64,000 nucleotides of DNA from Bradyrhizobium prioriisuperbiae (lineage in GTDB: Bacteria > Pseudomonadota > Alphaproteobacteria > Rhizobiales > Xanthobacteraceae): positions 2,232,001 to 2,296,000 of the forward strand of contig NZ_CP135921.1 of the NCBI RefSeq assembly GCF_032397745.1, given 5' to 3'. How positions within the stretch are numbered: the first letter of the stretch is position 1; the number at the start of each line of letters is the position of its first letter. This document shows positions 18,033-28,190 of the stretch, in pieces. The notes below the pieces were generated by a model. That model saw nothing but the letters and a program-made list of their open reading frames with translations, searched no databases and was not told the DNA's origin. A program made the position numbers and the translations under genes.

Positions 18033-18869
18033 TCAGCCTCGTTGCCGCTGCCGGTCGGCATAAAGCTTCATGATCGCGGCGGCGGTTTCTTCGATCGAGC
18101 GGCGCGTCACGTCGAGCAGCGCCCAGTTGTATTTCGCGCTCAGGCGACGCGCGAAGGTCACTTCCTCCGTCACCGACTGACGATCGATATAAGTGTCATT
18201 GCCGATCGGCGCGCCAATCCCGAGCAGCCGGTTCTGCCGGATCTGGATCAGCCGCTCGGGGGTGGCATGCAGGCTCACCACCAGCGGCTTGGTCAGGGTC
18301 TCCAATTGCCGCGGGATCGGAATGCCGGGAACCAGCGGCACGTTGGCGGTGCGCACGCCGCGGTTGGCAAGATAGATCGAGGTTGGTGTCTTGGACGTCC
18401 GCGACACCCCGACCAGGACCACGTCCGCCTCTTCCAGGCCTTCGACATGCTGGCCGTCATCATGGATCATCGAATAATTCAGGGCATCGATGCGCTTGAA
18501 ATACTCCGCATTGAGTGTGTGCTGGGCACCGACCCGATGCGACGTCGCGGCTCCGAGATAAGCCTGGAACAGCTGCAGCACCGGCCCAATGATGGACAGG
18601 CTCGGAATGTTGATTTCCTTGCACTTGGCCTCGAGCCGCGACACCAGGTCTTCTTCCAGCAGGGTGAACAGCACGATCCCCGGCGATTCCTCGATTTCGG
18701 CAAGCACGCGGTCGAGCTGCTTCTGGCTGCGAACCAGGGGGTAGACATGCTCGACGGGGGTCACCGAGGAATATTGCGCAGCCACCGCACGCGCCACCGT
18801 GATCAGGGTTTCGCCGGTCGAATCCGACACCATGTGAAGGTGGAAATAACTACCGGTACTGGTCGCCAT
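18033..18869 (-). CDS. Pyruvate, water dikinase / PPDK regulatory protein (DUF299 kinase-phosphorylase)
   Basis: Bifunctional ADP-dependent kinase and Pi-dependent phosphorylase that inactivates and reactivates PEP synthase or pyruvate phosphate dikinase by threonine phosphorylation. The 278-residue protein shows [11 protein letters not shown] near residues 12-22 and the P-loop-like [16 protein letters not shown] near 153-168, both diagnostic of the DUF299 family. A GTG at 18872 precedes ATG 18869 directly; the ATG is preferred. It is the first minus-strand gene left of the proposed origin and diverges from hemE. Confidence 0.93.
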   Translation of the reverse strand: MATSTGSYFHLHMVSDSTGETLITVARAVAAQYSSVTPVEHVYPLVRSQKQLDRVLAEIEESPGIVLFTLLEEDLVSRLEAKCKEINIPSLSIIGPVLQLFQAYLGAATSHRVGAQHTLNAEYFKRIDALNYSMIHDDGQHVEGLEEADVVLVGVSRTSKTPTSIYLANRGVRTANVPLVPGIPIPRQLETLTKPLVVSLHATPERLIQIRQNRLLGIGAPIGNDTYIDRQSVTEEVTFARRLSAKYNWALLDVTRRSIEETAAAIMKLYADRQRQRG

Positions 18870-19225
18870 CACGCCGTATATCCTGTGAATCAGTGTGGGG
18901 TTCGTGCGGCATGAGCGGCCGGAGGTCGCGGTCTCTGGGAAAAACCCGGTTTTGCTTCACAGGCCTCATTGTGGGATGAAGCCCGACGGCAAAACGGATG
19001 ATAATAAGGTTATGTGGATTTGTCTCTTGATAATCATCCCCGGAATGCGGCGAAGTCCTTGAAATCGTCCAACTTCCTCTGCCCCTGGGGACAATCCGGG
19101 AGATGCGGATAACCTCTGCGGCATGTGGATAGCACGGGGACAAGGAGTCGATGGTTTTGCGTGAGTCCAATCCACCGCCTAACAACTACAAACCTAAGAA
19201 TCTTTAAGTATGGTTTTAGAGAAGA
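18870..19225. other. Probable chromosomal replication origin (oriC) next to hemE
   Basis: A 356-base gene-free region between divergent genes. It has three DnaA-box-like 9-mers in the same orientation: TGTGGATTT (19013), TGCGGATAA (19104) and TGTGGATAG (19124), the latter two each one base from TGTGGATAA. An AT-rich tract follows at about 19180-19220, suited to unwinding, with a near-perfect CtrA site. Known alphaproteobacterial origins (Caulobacter and others) lie beside hemE. Genes on both sides are transcribed away from it, and dnaQ, rho, parAB and parS are close. The assignment is inference from these signs. Confidence 0.6.
19204..19218. promoter_or_regulatory. CtrA-like site at the hemE end of the origin
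   Basis: TTAA, seven bases, TTTA: one mismatch from TTAA-N7-TTAA. It lies 7 bases before the hemE start codon, inside the AT-rich tract. In Caulobacter, CtrA sites overlap the hemE promoter and repress initiation. Given the mismatch, binding is uncertain. Confidence 0.4.
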
Positions 19226-20266
19226 GTGAAGGACGACAAACCGGTGAGTAACTCGGTTCTCAATGTGCTCGCTGGCGGATCGGTTGTTCAGCCTCCGGTC
19301 TGGATGATGCGCCAGGCTGGCCGCTATCTGCCGGAGTATCGCGAGCTGCGTGCCAAGGCAGGCTCGTTCCTCGATCTCTGTTTCAATCCGGAGATGGCAA
19401 CCGAAGTGACACTGCAGCCAATCCGCCGTTTCGGATTCGACGCTGCGATCCTGTTCTCGGATATCCTGGTCATTCCGCATGCTCTGGGCCAGACGGTCAC
19501 GTTCGCGGTGGGCGAAGGACCTCAACTCACTCCGCTGGCGGACGAAGCTGCGATCGATCGCTTGCCACTCGAAGTGGATCAAACAATTCTTGCGCCGGTT
19601 TACGAGACGGTTCGCCGGGTCAAGGCGAGCCTCGATCCGGCTGTTGCCCTGCTCGGCTTTTGCGGCGCGCCGTGGACGGTTGCGACCTACATGATCGCCG
19701 GCCATGGCACGCCCGATCAGGCGCCGGCGCGGCTGTTTGCTTATCGGCATCCAAAAGCCTTTGAAAAGCTGATCGAACGGCTGATCGTCAATTCCATCGA
19801 GTATCTGCGGCGCCAGCTCGAGGCGGGCGCCGATGCGGTGCAGTTGTTCGACACATGGGCCGGCGTGTTGCCGCCGGAGGAATTTTCGCGCTGGTGCGTG
19901 CAGCCGGCGGCGCGAATCGTCGAAGGCGTGCGCAAGCAGGTCCCCGATGCAAGGATCATCGGCTTTCCGCGCGGCGCCGGCGCGAGCCTTGTGGATTACG
20001 TGGATCGCGTGCCGGTGAACGGCGTCAGCGTTGACTGGATGGCCGATCGCAGGCTGATCAGGGAGCACGTGCAGAGCAAGGTTGCGGTTCAGGGCAATCT
20101 CGATCCGCTGGCGCTGCTGGCGGGCGGTGATGCGCTGGATCGCTCAGTGGATCGCATCCTGGGGGATTTTTCCTCCGGTCCGTTTATCTTCAATCTGGGC
20201 CACGGCATCCTGCCGGAAACACCGATTGCGCACGTCGAACGAATGCTCAAGCGCGTCCGCGGTTGA
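19226..20266 (+). CDS. hemE: Uroporphyrinogen decarboxylase
   Basis: Removes four carboxyl groups from uroporphyrinogen III to give coproporphyrinogen III in heme synthesis. The family signature [20 protein letters not shown] lies near 23-42 (both substrate-binding arginines present), FSDILVIP carries the catalytic aspartate near 79, and [13 protein letters not shown] the conserved tyrosine near 155. The 346-residue length is right. GTG at 19226 with an AGAGAAG leader is used; a second GTG at 19244 is possible. It flanks the probable origin and is followed by hemJ after a double-hairpin repeat. Confidence 0.96.
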   Translation: MKDDKPVSNSVLNVLAGGSVVQPPVWMMRQAGRYLPEYRELRAKAGSFLDLCFNPEMATEVTLQPIRRFGFDAAILFSDILVIPHALGQTVTFAVGEGPQLTPLADEAAIDRLPLEVDQTILAPVYETVRRVKASLDPAVALLGFCGAPWTVATYMIAGHGTPDQAPARLFAYRHPKAFEKLIERLIVNSIEYLRRQLEAGADAVQLFDTWAGVLPPEEFSRWCVQPAARIVEGVRKQVPDARIIGFPRGAGASLVDYVDRVPVNGVSVDWMADRRLIREHVQSKVAVQGNLDPLALLAGGDALDRSVDRILGDFSSGPFIFNLGHGILPETPIAHVERMLKRVRG

Positions 20267-20278
20267 GATTGGACTAAG

Positions 20279-20444
20279 CTAGTGTCCCGAATTCGAAGTT
20301 CGCATCACTTTGCAGCATCCTCTGAGCGAACTTCGAATTCGATCGGGACACTAGAAAACCTTAGACTCTAGTGTAGCTTGTATTTCCGAAATTCCCTCGA
20401 CGAGGTCGCCGAGATGGGAGGGGAATTTCGGAAATGCTACCTAG
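20279..20444. repeat. Double-hairpin CTAG element, copy 1
   Basis: Two successive hairpins, each bounded by CTAGTGT and ACACTAG. Hairpin 1 (20279-20354) has stem CCCGAATTCGAAGTTCGC; hairpin 2 (20368-20444) has stem ATTTCCGAAATTCCC and has lost two bases at its right end. A 13-base AT-rich spacer separates them. Sister copies are at 35212 and 41747. It fills the hemE-hemJ gap. Confidence 0.85.
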
Positions 20445-20454
20445 GATCGTTGCG

Positions 20455-20877
20455 ATGTATGAATGGCTGAAAGCGTTGCACGTCATCGCCGTGATCTCGT
20501 GGATGGCCGGCATGCTCTATCTGCCGCGGCTATTTGTCTATCACTGCGAGGCTGCGCCGGGCTCGCCGCAGTCCGAAACCTTCAAGGTGATGGAACGGCG
20601 GCTTTTGAAGGCCATCATCAATCCGGCCATGGTCGTGACCTGGATTGTCGGTCTGTATTTGGCCTGGGCCGGCCATTGGTATATGGCGGGCTGGTTTCAC
20701 GCCAAGTTCGCCATGGTGCTGGCGATGTCGGGTCTGCATGGCTTTTTTTCCGCCCGTGTCAGGGACTTCAGCCTGGACCGGAATACCCGAAGCCATAAAT
20801 TCTATCGTATTATCAATGAGGTAGTTACGCTTTTGATGGTCGGAATCGTCATCGTGGCGATTGTGAAGCCGTTCTGA
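20455..20877 (+). CDS. hemJ: Protoporphyrinogen oxidase HemJ
   Basis: Oxidises protoporphyrinogen IX to protoporphyrin IX in the membrane; HemJ replaces HemY/HemG in many Alphaproteobacteria. The 140-residue product has four hydrophobic helices. The first contains the conserved heme-ligand histidine in LKALHVIAVISWMAGMLYLPRLF-type sequence (given here in part: KALHVIAVISW), and FHAKFAMVLAMSG in the third carries the conserved lysine. ATG 20455 is preferred over ATG 20434 because the latter lies within the repeat. Adjacent to hemE, consistent with heme synthesis. Confidence 0.9.
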   Translation: MYEWLKALHVIAVISWMAGMLYLPRLFVYHCEAAPGSPQSETFKVMERRLLKAIINPAMVVTWIVGLYLAWAGHWYMAGWFHAKFAMVLAMSGLHGFFSARVRDFSLDRNTRSHKFYRIINEVVTLLMVGIVIVAIVKPF

Positions 20878-20925
20878 ACCAGCCCGGCAGTTTCCGCGAC
20901 CGATGTGGGAGATGCGGAAACGATC

Positions 20926-20954
20926 TTGCGAAAAGCACCGCTGCTTTCTATATT
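20926..20954 (+). promoter_or_regulatory. Candidate sigma-70 promoter upstream of rho
   Basis: TTGCGA (20926-20931) and TATATT (20949-20954) are 17 bases apart, giving a leader of about 185 bases before the rho start. A long leader is usual for rho, which is autoregulated by attenuation. The 268-base gap between hemJ and rho holds no other gene. Confidence 0.45.
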
Positions 20955-21145
20955 TGCGTCATCCCACCCAACGCAGGCGGATGTGGTCGTGACACGGTTC
21001 ATTTTTTAAACCGGTCGCCACATCAGGTTCTAGGCCTTCACCGGTACCTTCACGCTCAAGACCTGCGGATCTCCCTTTCCTTGTGATTCGCACGTCTGAG
21101 CCACCCTGCACCCTCCTCCTCTTCGCTCCCTACAGGACCATCCCA

Positions 21146-22411
21146 ATGCGGGAAATGAAACTCCAGGACCTCAAGTCCAAGACCCCAGCCGAACTCGTCT
21201 CATTTGCGGAGGAGCTTGGGGTCGAAAACGCCAGCACCATGCGCAAGCAGGAGCTGATGTTCGCCATTCTCAAACAACTGGCCATCCAGGAAACCGATAT
21301 CATCGGCGAAGGCGTGGTCGAGGTGCTGCCGGACGGCTTCGGCTTCCTGCGCTCGCCGGATGCCAACTACCTGCCCGGCCCCGATGACATCTACGTCTCG
21401 CCCTCGCAGATCCGCCGCTTCGGCTTGCGCACCGGCGACACCATCGAGGGCCACATCCGCTCTCCGAAGGAAGGCGAACGTTATTTCGCCCTGCTCAAGG
21501 TCAACACCCTCAACTTCGAGGATCCGGAAAAGGCCAAGCACAAGGTCAATTTCGATAACCTGACGCCGCTGTTTCCGGATGAACGTTTTCGGCTCGAGCT
21601 GGAAGATCCGACACGCAAGGATCTCTCCGCCCGCGTCATCGACATCGTCGCTCCGATCGGCAAGGGCCAGCGCGCTTTGATCGTGGCGCCGCCGCGCACC
21701 GGCAAGACCGTGCTGATGCAGAACATCGCGCACTCGATTACCGCAAACCATCCCGAGTGCTATCTGATCGTGCTTCTGATCGACGAGCGTCCGGAAGAAG
21801 TCACCGACATGCAGCGCTCGGTGAAGGGCGAGGTCGTCTCCTCGACCTTCGACGAACCCGCGGTGCGCCACGTCCAGGTGGCCGAGATGGTGATCGAAAA
21901 GGCCAAGCGCCTGGTCGAACACGGCCGCGACGTGGTCATCCTGCTCGACTCGATCACCCGCCTCGGCCGCGCTTACAACACCGTGGTGCCGTCATCCGGC
22001 AAGGTGCTGACCGGCGGTGTCGACGCCAACGCCCTGCAGCGCCCGAAGCGCTTCTTCGGCGCGGCGCGTAACATCGAGGAAGGTGGCTCGCTTACCATCA
22101 TCGCCACCGCGCTGGTCGATACCGGCAGCCGCATGGACGAAGTGATTTTCGAAGAGTTCAAGGGCACCGGCAACTCGGAGCTCATCCTCGACCGCAAGGT
22201 GTCGGACAAGCGCACCTTCCCGGCGATCGACATCACCCGCTCGGGCACCCGCAAGGAAGAGCTGCTCACTGATCCGCAGCTGCTCAAGAAGATGTACGTG
22301 CTGCGCCGCATCCTCAATCCGATGGGCACCATGGATGCCATCGACTTCCTGCTCGACAAGCTCCGCAACACCAAGAACAACTCGGAGTTCTTCGAGTCGA
22401 TGAACACGTAA
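21146..22411 (+). CDS. rho: Transcription termination factor Rho
   Basis: Hexameric RNA-dependent ATPase that terminates transcription. The 421-residue protein has the N-terminal helix bundle ([17 protein letters not shown]), the RNA-binding OSB fold with [22 protein letters not shown] near 65-86, the P-loop APPRTGKT at 181-188, Walker B near residue 265 ([10 protein letters not shown]), and the conserved [20 protein letters not shown] loop. An in-frame ATG at 21083 would add 21 unconserved residues; ATG 21146, with AGGA upstream, gives the family start. It lies near the origin, a common position. Confidence 0.97.
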   Translation: MREMKLQDLKSKTPAELVSFAEELGVENASTMRKQELMFAILKQLAIQETDIIGEGVVEVLPDGFGFLRSPDANYLPGPDDIYVSPSQIRRFGLRTGDTIEGHIRSPKEGERYFALLKVNTLNFEDPEKAKHKVNFDNLTPLFPDERFRLELEDPTRKDLSARVIDIVAPIGKGQRALIVAPPRTGKTVLMQNIAHSITANHPECYLIVLLIDERPEEVTDMQRSVKGEVVSSTFDEPAVRHVQVAEMVIEKAKRLVEHGRDVVILLDSITRLGRAYNTVVPSSGKVLTGGVDANALQRPKRFFGAARNIEEGGSLTIIATALVDTGSRMDEVIFEEFKGTGNSELILDRKVSDKRTFPAIDITRSGTRKEELLTDPQLLKKMYVLRRILNPMGTMDAIDFLLDKLRNTKNNSEFFESMNT

Positions 22412-22443
22412 CGCAACCTCTGTTGCGACAATCTGAGATGACG

Positions 22444-22472
22444 ATGGCCGGGCTTTGTCCCGGCCATTTTTC
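22444..22472 (+). terminator. Rho-independent terminator after rho
   Basis: ATGGCCGGG (22444-22452) pairs with CCCGGCCAT (22459-22467) around CTTTGT, followed by TTTTTC. It lies 32 bases after the rho stop. Confidence 0.88.
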
Positions 22473-22515
22473 TTTCACGAACGGTGGTGTGGCGGAGGGC
22501 GGTTCTTTTCACTCC

Positions 22516-22619
22516 GTGTCATCCGCGGGCTTGACCCGCGGATCCAGCTTAAGCGTTTGATGCATACGACGACGGTGTTGAAGAAAGCTGGATTGCCGGA
22601 TCAAGTCCGGCAATGACGC
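22516..22619. repeat. About 100-bp inverted intergenic element, copy 2
   Basis: Same architecture and orientation as the copy at 15944: CCGCGGGcttgaCCCGCGG, GATCCAGCTT, variable centre, AAGCTGGATTG, CCGGAtcaagTCCGG, then TGACGC. It lies between the convergent 3' ends of rho and the DUF255 gene. Confidence 0.85.
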
Positions 22620-22648
22620 GGTGGGGATGTTCCGCTTCGACCGGAAAG

Positions 22649-24703
22649 TTAGCCTCCGGTCGTGCCGTGCTCCACCAACGCAGCCAGCGCTTCCGGTTTG
22701 ATCACTGGCAGCGAACAGCTCTGTCCTCGGCAGACAAAGGCCGCGGCCTCACCCTTTATGGCCGCGATCTTGTCACGCGCCGGATGTTGCGGCGGCAAAG
22801 CATCGGTGCTCACAGCATGGAAGATGATCGTCGTCGCATGGGGCAGGCGTCGTGCCGCTGTGAGCAGGGCGTCGGATGCCTCGCCGTCTCCGGTCACCAC
22901 GATCTGCGCGCCGCGCAGATGCAGGTCGAGTGCGTTGAGCAGCGACAGATGGCCGAACACATTTTCGGTGGCGCCGGGCAGGATGGCTGCGAACAGCGCA
23001 TCGCGTTGGCGTCCCCAATGGGCATCGCCGGTCAGCACCGCCAGCCGCACCAGGTTCTGGGCGATCAGGCCGTTGTGATTCGGTATGGAGTCGTCGATGG
23101 TCGCGTGCGGCCGGACGATCAGGCCTTCGGCATCGTCGGCGGTGAGATAATAACCGCCGTGCTCGGTGTCGGCGTAGTGCCGGTCGAGGGCGTGCTGCCA
23201 GCGCACGGCCTGGTCGAGATAGCCTCGTTCGCCGGTCGCCTCATACAGAGCGAGGCCGGCGCGGATCATGGCGGCGAAGTCCGAGGCCAATCCCGGAAAC
23301 AGCAGCTTGCCCTCGCGCCAGGAATGACCGAGCCGGTCGCCTTCTTGGGTGTTTTGGGTCATGGCTCGCGCCACGAAAGCGAAGGCCTGTTTGGCGATCG
23401 TTAGCCATTCCGGCGCGTCAAAGGCGGTGGCGCCGTGGGCGAGGGCTGAGATCATCAGCCCGTTCCAGTCCGCCAGCACCTTGTCGTCGAGCCCAGGTCG
23501 AACCCGCTTGCTGCGCTTCTGCTGCAGTCTGGCGCGCAGCATGGCGAGGCGCGCCTCGTCGTATTCCTTGTGGTCTAAACTATTGAGCCGGTTGAGGATA
23601 TTGTGTCCCTCGAAGTTGCCGGCAGCGGTGACGTCGTAAATCGCAGCAAAATCTGCGGCGTCCGCGGAACCCAGGACCTGCTCCACCTCAGCCAGCGACC
23701 AGACGTAAAACTTGCCTTCCTCACCCTCGGAATCGGCATCCAATGAGGACGAGAAGCCGCCTTCCGGAATCGTCATGTCCCGGATGAACCAGCCGACGGT
23801 TTCCTCTGCCTGCTGCCGGAGCAGGGGGCTTTGGGTGCGCGAGAAATCCAGCGCCAGCAGGTCGAGGATCTGGGCGTTGTCGTAGAGCATCTTTTCGAAA
23901 TGCGGCACCAGCCAGTGCTCGTCGACCGAGTAGCGGGCATATCCGCCACCGAGATGATCATAGATGCCGCCCTGGCTCATCCGCATCAGCGCCAGTTCAG
24001 TGGTGAGAAAGAAGCGCTGATCCGCCATGCGTGCGCCGGCGCGCCAGATGAATTCGAGCATCGCGCATTGCGGAAATTTTGGCGCACCGCGCAGGCCGCC
24101 ATGCACGGGATCGGTCGCACGCGCAATCGAGGTGGCCGCGCTGTCGAGTTCGGCAAGGCCTATATTTGCAGGGTTATTCGTTTGCGCGCGCTCGGCGAGA
24201 CGTGCGACCAGTGCGTTGCGATTCTGCGCAACTTTGCTCGGTTCCTCGTGAAAGATGCGCGCGACCTCACGCAGCACGTCGGTGAAGGCGGCGCGGCCGT
24301 ATTGCGCGTGTTTCGGAAAATATGTGCCGCCCCAGAACGGCGAACCGTCGGGCGTGAGGAACATGGTCAGTGGCCAGCCGCCTTGCTCGCCAAGATGGTG
24401 CAGGGCGTTCATGTAGATCTGATCGATGTCGGGCCGCTCCTCACGGTCGACTTTGATGTTCACGAACAGATCGTTCATGACGCCGGCGGTGGTCTCGTCC
24501 TCAAAGCTTTCGTGGGCCATGACATGGCACCAGTGGCAGGCCGCGTAGCCGACCGACAGCAGGATTGGCTTGTTGGTCCGTTGCGCCTCGGTCAGGGCGT
24601 CGGGCCCCCACGGCCACCAGTCGACCGGATTGGCTTTATGCTGCAGCAAATAGGGGCTGGTTTCCGCAGCAAGACGATTATTGTGCGATGCAATATCGGC
24701 CAT
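22649..24703 (-). CDS. DUF255 thioredoxin-fold protein (YyaL/spermatogenesis-associated protein 20 family)
   Basis: A 684-residue cytoplasmic protein. Residues 1-170 form the DUF255 thioredoxin-like domain, with a CxxC pair at C56 and C59 in [10 protein letters not shown] and the family opening [14 protein letters not shown]. The rest is an (alpha/alpha)6 barrel similar to N-acylglucosamine epimerases, with [10 protein letters not shown] and [12 protein letters not shown]. The biochemical role of this widespread family is not established; its CxxC suggests redox activity and the barrel suggests a sugar ligand. ATG 24703 gives the typical start; the frame's upstream ATG falls in an operator-like region. 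It diverges from mnmE. Confidence 0.9.
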   Translation of the reverse strand: MADIASHNNRLAAETSPYLLQHKANPVDWWPWGPDALTEAQRTNKPILLSVGYAACHWCHVMAHESFEDETTAGVMNDLFVNIKVDREERPDIDQIYMNALHHLGEQGGWPLTMFLTPDGSPFWGGTYFPKHAQYGRAAFTDVLREVARIFHEEPSKVAQNRNALVARLAERAQTNNPANIGLAELDSAATSIARATDPVHGGLRGAPKFPQCAMLEFIWRAGARMADQRFFLTTELALMRMSQGGIYDHLGGGYARYSVDEHWLVPHFEKMLYDNAQILDLLALDFSRTQSPLLRQQAEETVGWFIRDMTIPEGGFSSSLDADSEGEEGKFYVWSLAEVEQVLGSADAADFAAIYDVTAAGNFEGHNILNRLNSLDHKEYDEARLAMLRARLQQKRSKRVRPGLDDKVLADWNGLMISALAHGATAFDAPEWLTIAKQAFAFVARAMTQNTQEGDRLGHSWREGKLLFPGLASDFAAMIRAGLALYEATGERGYLDQAVRWQHALDRHYADTEHGGYYLTADDAEGLIVRPHATIDDSIPNHNGLIAQNLVRLAVLTGDAHWGRQRDALFAAILPGATENVFGHLSLLNALDLHLRGAQIVVTGDGEASDALLTAARRLPHATTIIFHAVSTDALPPQHPARDKIAAIKGEAAAFVCRGQSCSLPVIKPEALAALVEHGTTGG

Positions 24704-24768
24704 GAGCCGTCTTTCGGTATTGTTGCGATGCAACATGGAGCCCTAGAGCGCCGTTGTGCATTGCAACA
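24681..24768. promoter_or_regulatory. Three TGC-N3-GCA-type palindromes between the DUF255 gene and mnmE
   Basis: Three 15-mers share a pattern: TTGTGCGATGCAATA (24681), TGTTGCGATGCAACA (24721, a perfect 6-3-6 palindrome) and TTGTGCATTGCAACA (24754). Their centres are 40 and 33 bases apart. The first overlaps the first codons of the DUF255 gene. They look like operators of one dimeric regulator. The TGCnnTGCA-like core resembles sites of PhaR-type regulators of polyhydroxybutyrate metabolism, but the factor is not known. Confidence 0.5.
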
Positions 24769-24826
24769 TAAGAGCTGATGGTGGCATGCGATTGCCAGCC
24801 GCCCTGATGGGAAATAAGCCTAAGCC

Positions 24827-26158
24827 ATGGACTTAAGAGATCAAACCATCTTTGCATTGTCGTCGGGACGGCCGCCCTCAGCCATTGCGATTGTTCGCAT
24901 TTCCGGCCGGCGGGCAGGGGCGGCGCTCGATTTACTCGCGGGACGGCGCCCAGTTCCGCGACTGGCGACGCTGGCCACACTTCATGATGGAGCTGGCCAG
25001 CCGATCGACGAAGCGGTGGCGCTCTGGTTTCCCGGGCCGCACAGCGCCACCGGCGAAGACGTCGCCGAGCTGCATGTCCATGGCGGCCGCGCGGTGCTCG
25101 CCGCGGTGTTCGAGACCCTCGGAGCCATGGACGGGTTGCGCGCGGCCGAGCCCGGCGAATTCACCCGGCGCTCCTTCGAGAACGGCAAGCTCGATCTGAC
25201 CGAGGCCGAAGGTCTCGACGACCTGATTCATGCGGACACCGACCGGCAGCGGCGCCAGGCACTGCGGCAGCTGAAGGGCTTGCTCGGTGGTAAAGCCGAG
25301 AGTTGGCGGCAGCAGATCATTGAGGCGTCCGCGCTGATCGAAGTCGGCATCGATTTTTCCGACGAGGGCGATGTGCCCGACGAACTGATCGCGCCGGCCC
25401 TGGCGCGGATCGCGGCTCTCAAAGCTGAAATCGAAGAAACCCTTGCGGTATCGGCACAAAGTGAACGCCTGCGTGATGGACTGGTGGTCGCCATCGCCGG
25501 CCCGCCAAACGCCGGCAAGTCGACCTTGCTCAACCGCCTGGCCCGGCGGGAGGCGGCGATCGTCTCGCCCTATGCCGGCACCACCCGCGATGTGATCGAG
25601 GTGCATCTCGATCTCGACGGGTATCCGGTGACGCTGCTCGACACCGCCGGCGTTCGCGAGACCACCGATCCGGTGGAGCAGGAGGGGGTGCGTCGGGCCC
25701 AGCAGCGGGCGGCGTCCGCCGATCTGGTGCTCTGGCTGGTCGATGCCCGCGATCCGGCGTCACCTGGCGCCATCGGCGATGGGGCGCCGGTCTGGCGGCT
25801 CCGGAATAAGGTGGACCTTGTCGACGGCCCGGCCCCGACGCCTGATGGAGCCACGGGATTTGACCTGTCGGCAGCCCGCGGCGATGGGCTGACCGAACTG
25901 ATCGCCGCCCTGGTGGTGTTTGCCCGGGACACATTCGGTTCCGGTGAGACTGCCCTGATCAGCCGTGTCAGGCATCGGACGCTGCTGCGGGAAACGGCGG
26001 ACGCGCTGGGGCGGGCGTTGATCACGAAGGGGCAGGGCGAAGAGCTGGTTGCCGAGGAACTGAGGGTCGCAATTCACGCGCTTGGGCGGCTGACCGGGCG
26101 GGTGGATGTCGAGGACATCCTGGATGTCATTTTCCGCGAGTTCTGCATCGGCAAATAG
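24827..26158 (+). CDS. mnmE: tRNA modification GTPase MnmE
   Basis: With MnmG, installs the 5-carboxymethylaminomethyl group on wobble uridine 34 of certain tRNAs. The 443-residue protein has the N-terminal formyl-THF-binding domain ([21 protein letters not shown]), a helical domain split by the G domain, G1 GPPNAGKS at 225-232, G2 AGTTRDV, G3 DTAG near 273-276, and the C-terminal FCIGK with the conserved cysteine at 440. The G4 motif is NKVD. It lies 133 bases upstream of mnmG with a parS pair between. Confidence 0.97.
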   Translation: MDLRDQTIFALSSGRPPSAIAIVRISGRRAGAALDLLAGRRPVPRLATLATLHDGAGQPIDEAVALWFPGPHSATGEDVAELHVHGGRAVLAAVFETLGAMDGLRAAEPGEFTRRSFENGKLDLTEAEGLDDLIHADTDRQRRQALRQLKGLLGGKAESWRQQIIEASALIEVGIDFSDEGDVPDELIAPALARIAALKAEIEETLAVSAQSERLRDGLVVAIAGPPNAGKSTLLNRLARREAAIVSPYAGTTRDVIEVHLDLDGYPVTLLDTAGVRETTDPVEQEGVRRAQQRAASADLVLWLVDARDPASPGAIGDGAPVWRLRNKVDLVDGPAPTPDGATGFDLSAARGDGLTELIAALVVFARDTFGSGETALISRVRHRTLLRETADALGRALITKGQGEELVAEELRVAIHALGRLTGRVDVEDILDVIFREFCIGK

Positions 26159-26165
26159 CCCGGGG

Positions 26166-26214
26166 TGTTTCACGTGAAACAATTTGGGCCGCTGGTCCTG
26201 TTTCACGTGAAACA
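26166..26214. promoter_or_regulatory. Two parS centromere sites
   Basis: Two perfect copies of TGTTTCACGTGAAACA at 26166-26181 and 26199-26214, 33 bases centre to centre (about three helical turns). This 16-mer is the conserved bacterial parS bound by ParB and from which ParB spreads. They lie between mnmE and mnmG, 2.7 kb before parA and about 7 kb from the proposed origin. Confidence 0.95.
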
Positions 26215-26291
26215 TCTCGTTCTGGCGCCCGAGATCCACATATGACTTCCGGGTTTTATGTTTGCGCGATAGAAGGTGCCGCGAGCGCACC

Positions 26292-28178
26292 ATGAGCACT
26301 GGTTTCGACGTCATTGTTATCGGGGGAGGCCACGCCGGCTGCGAAGCCGCGACGGGGGCTGCCCGCATGGGCGCCCGAACCGCCCTGGTGACTCACCAAT
26401 TTGCCACCGTCGGCGCCATGTCCTGCAATCCAGCCATCGGTGGCCTCGGCAAGGGCCATCTGGTCCGCGAAGTCGATGCTCTGGACGGGGTGATGGGCCG
26501 GGTGGCGGATGCCGCGGGCATCCAGTTCCGGGTTCTGAATCGCCGAAAGGGGCCTGCCGTTCGCGGTCCCAGGGCTCAGGCCGACCGGAAGCTTTATGCC
26601 GCCGCCATGCAGGCCGCGATCCGGGAGACCGCCAATCTCAGCGTGATCGAAGGCGAGGCCGATGATCTGTTGCTGGCCGGCGGCCGGATTGCCGGGATTC
26701 GCCTGGCCGATGGCCCGGAATTCGCGACAGGAGCAGTGGTTGTCACCACCGGAACCTTCCTGCGGGGACTGATCCACCTCGGTGAGAAGAACTGGCCCGC
26801 TGGCCGCGTCGGCGAAGCCCCAGCCATGGGACTCTCCAAGGCCTTCGAGCGCATTGGCTTTACCCTGGGACGGCTGAAGACCGGCACCCCGCCGCGCCTG
26901 GATGGCACCACCATCGACTGGTCCGCGGTGGACATGCAGCCCGGCGACGATCCGGCCGAGCCGTTCTCGGTGCTGACGTCCAGGATCACCACGCCCCAGA
27001 TCGAATGCGGGATCACCCGGACCACGCCGGCCACCCATGAGGTGATCCGGGCCAATGTGCATCGCTCGCCGATGTATTCCGGACAGATCCAGAGCCGGGG
27101 GCCGCGCTATTGCCCCTCGATCGAGGACAAGATCGTCCGGTTCGGCGATCGTGATGGCCACCAGATCTTCCTGGAGCCGGAAGGGCTCGACGACACCACG
27201 GTTTATCCCAACGGGATCTCGACTTCGTTGCCGGAAGAGGTGCAGCAGGCGATCCTGGCCACCATTCCCGGCTGCGAGCGCACCCGCATGGTTCGCCCCG
27301 GCTATGCCATCGAATACGACCATGTCGATCCCCGCGAGCTCGATCCGACCCTGCAGACCAAGCGGATGCCGGGGCTGTTCCTGGCCGGACAGATCAACGG
27401 GACCACTGGATACGAAGAGGCGGCCGCCCAAGGCCTGGTGGCCGGGTTGAATGCCGCATTGGTCGCGAGCGGCGGCCACCCCATCGTGTTCGATCGCGCC
27501 GACGGTTATCTCGGGGTGATGATCGACGACCTGGTGACTCGCGGAATCACCGAGCCCTATCGCATGTTCACCTCGCGCGCCGAATACCGGCTGACCCTGC
27601 GGGCAGACAATGCGGATCAGCGCCTGACCGAGCGCGGCATCGCGCTGGGATGCGTTGGGGCAGGGCGAACCGCGTTTCATCGCCACAAGATGGAAGCACT
27701 GGGTGCGGCCAAGGCGCTTGCGAAATCACTCAATATCACTCCGAACGAGGCGGCCAAGCACGGCCTGGCGCTGAACCGCGACGGGGTCAGGCGCTCGGCG
27801 TTCGAGCTGCTGGCCTATCCGGATATCGAATGGCACACGCTGTCGGCGATCTGGCCTGAGCTCGGCGGCATCGATCCGGCCATCGCAGTGCATGTGGAGA
27901 TCGATGCCAAGTACGACGTCTATCTCGCCCGGCAAACCGCCGACGTCGACGCCTTCCGGCGCGACGAAGGCTTGCTGCTGACCGAGATCGACTACGACGC
28001 GGTGCCCGGTCTGTCGAACGAAGCCCGGCATAAGCTGGCCGCGGCACAGCCCCGGACCGTGGGCCAGGCCGGCCGCCTTGACGGACTGACGCCGGCGGCG
28101 CTGGCGATCCTCGCCGCCTATTTGCGACGGCAATCCCGCAGCCATGCGGGCAAGCCCGCGGCGGCCTCAACTTCATAA
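26292..28178 (+). CDS. mnmG: tRNA uridine-5-carboxymethylaminomethyl modification enzyme MnmG (GidA)
   Basis: FAD-dependent partner of MnmE. The 628-residue product has the dinucleotide-binding motif GGGHAG at 11-16, the GidA signatures [23 protein letters not shown] (in part) and [11 protein letters not shown] near 270, and [13 protein letters not shown] near 373-385 for FAD. The C-terminal helical domain recognises tRNA and MnmE. ATG 26292 is used; the frame's earlier ATG (26262) would add ten unconserved residues. It is 12 bases upstream of rsmG. Confidence 0.97.
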   Translation: MSTGFDVIVIGGGHAGCEAATGAARMGARTALVTHQFATVGAMSCNPAIGGLGKGHLVREVDALDGVMGRVADAAGIQFRVLNRRKGPAVRGPRAQADRKLYAAAMQAAIRETANLSVIEGEADDLLLAGGRIAGIRLADGPEFATGAVVVTTGTFLRGLIHLGEKNWPAGRVGEAPAMGLSKAFERIGFTLGRLKTGTPPRLDGTTIDWSAVDMQPGDDPAEPFSVLTSRITTPQIECGITRTTPATHEVIRANVHRSPMYSGQIQSRGPRYCPSIEDKIVRFGDRDGHQIFLEPEGLDDTTVYPNGISTSLPEEVQQAILATIPGCERTRMVRPGYAIEYDHVDPRELDPTLQTKRMPGLFLAGQINGTTGYEEAAAQGLVAGLNAALVASGGHPIVFDRADGYLGVMIDDLVTRGITEPYRMFTSRAEYRLTLRADNADQRLTERGIALGCVGAGRTAFHRHKMEALGAAKALAKSLNITPNEAAKHGLALNRDGVRRSAFELLAYPDIEWHTLSAIWPELGGIDPAIAVHVEIDAKYDVYLARQTADVDAFRRDEGLLLTEIDYDAVPGLSNEARHKLAAAQPRTVGQAGRLDGLTPAALAILAAYLRRQSRSHAGKPAAASTS

Positions 28179-28190
28179 GGACAATGCGCC

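Noticed and set aside
26256..27686. 476-codon frame on the minus strand
   Set aside because: Antisense to mnmG, which is certain. No motif is visible in the translation.
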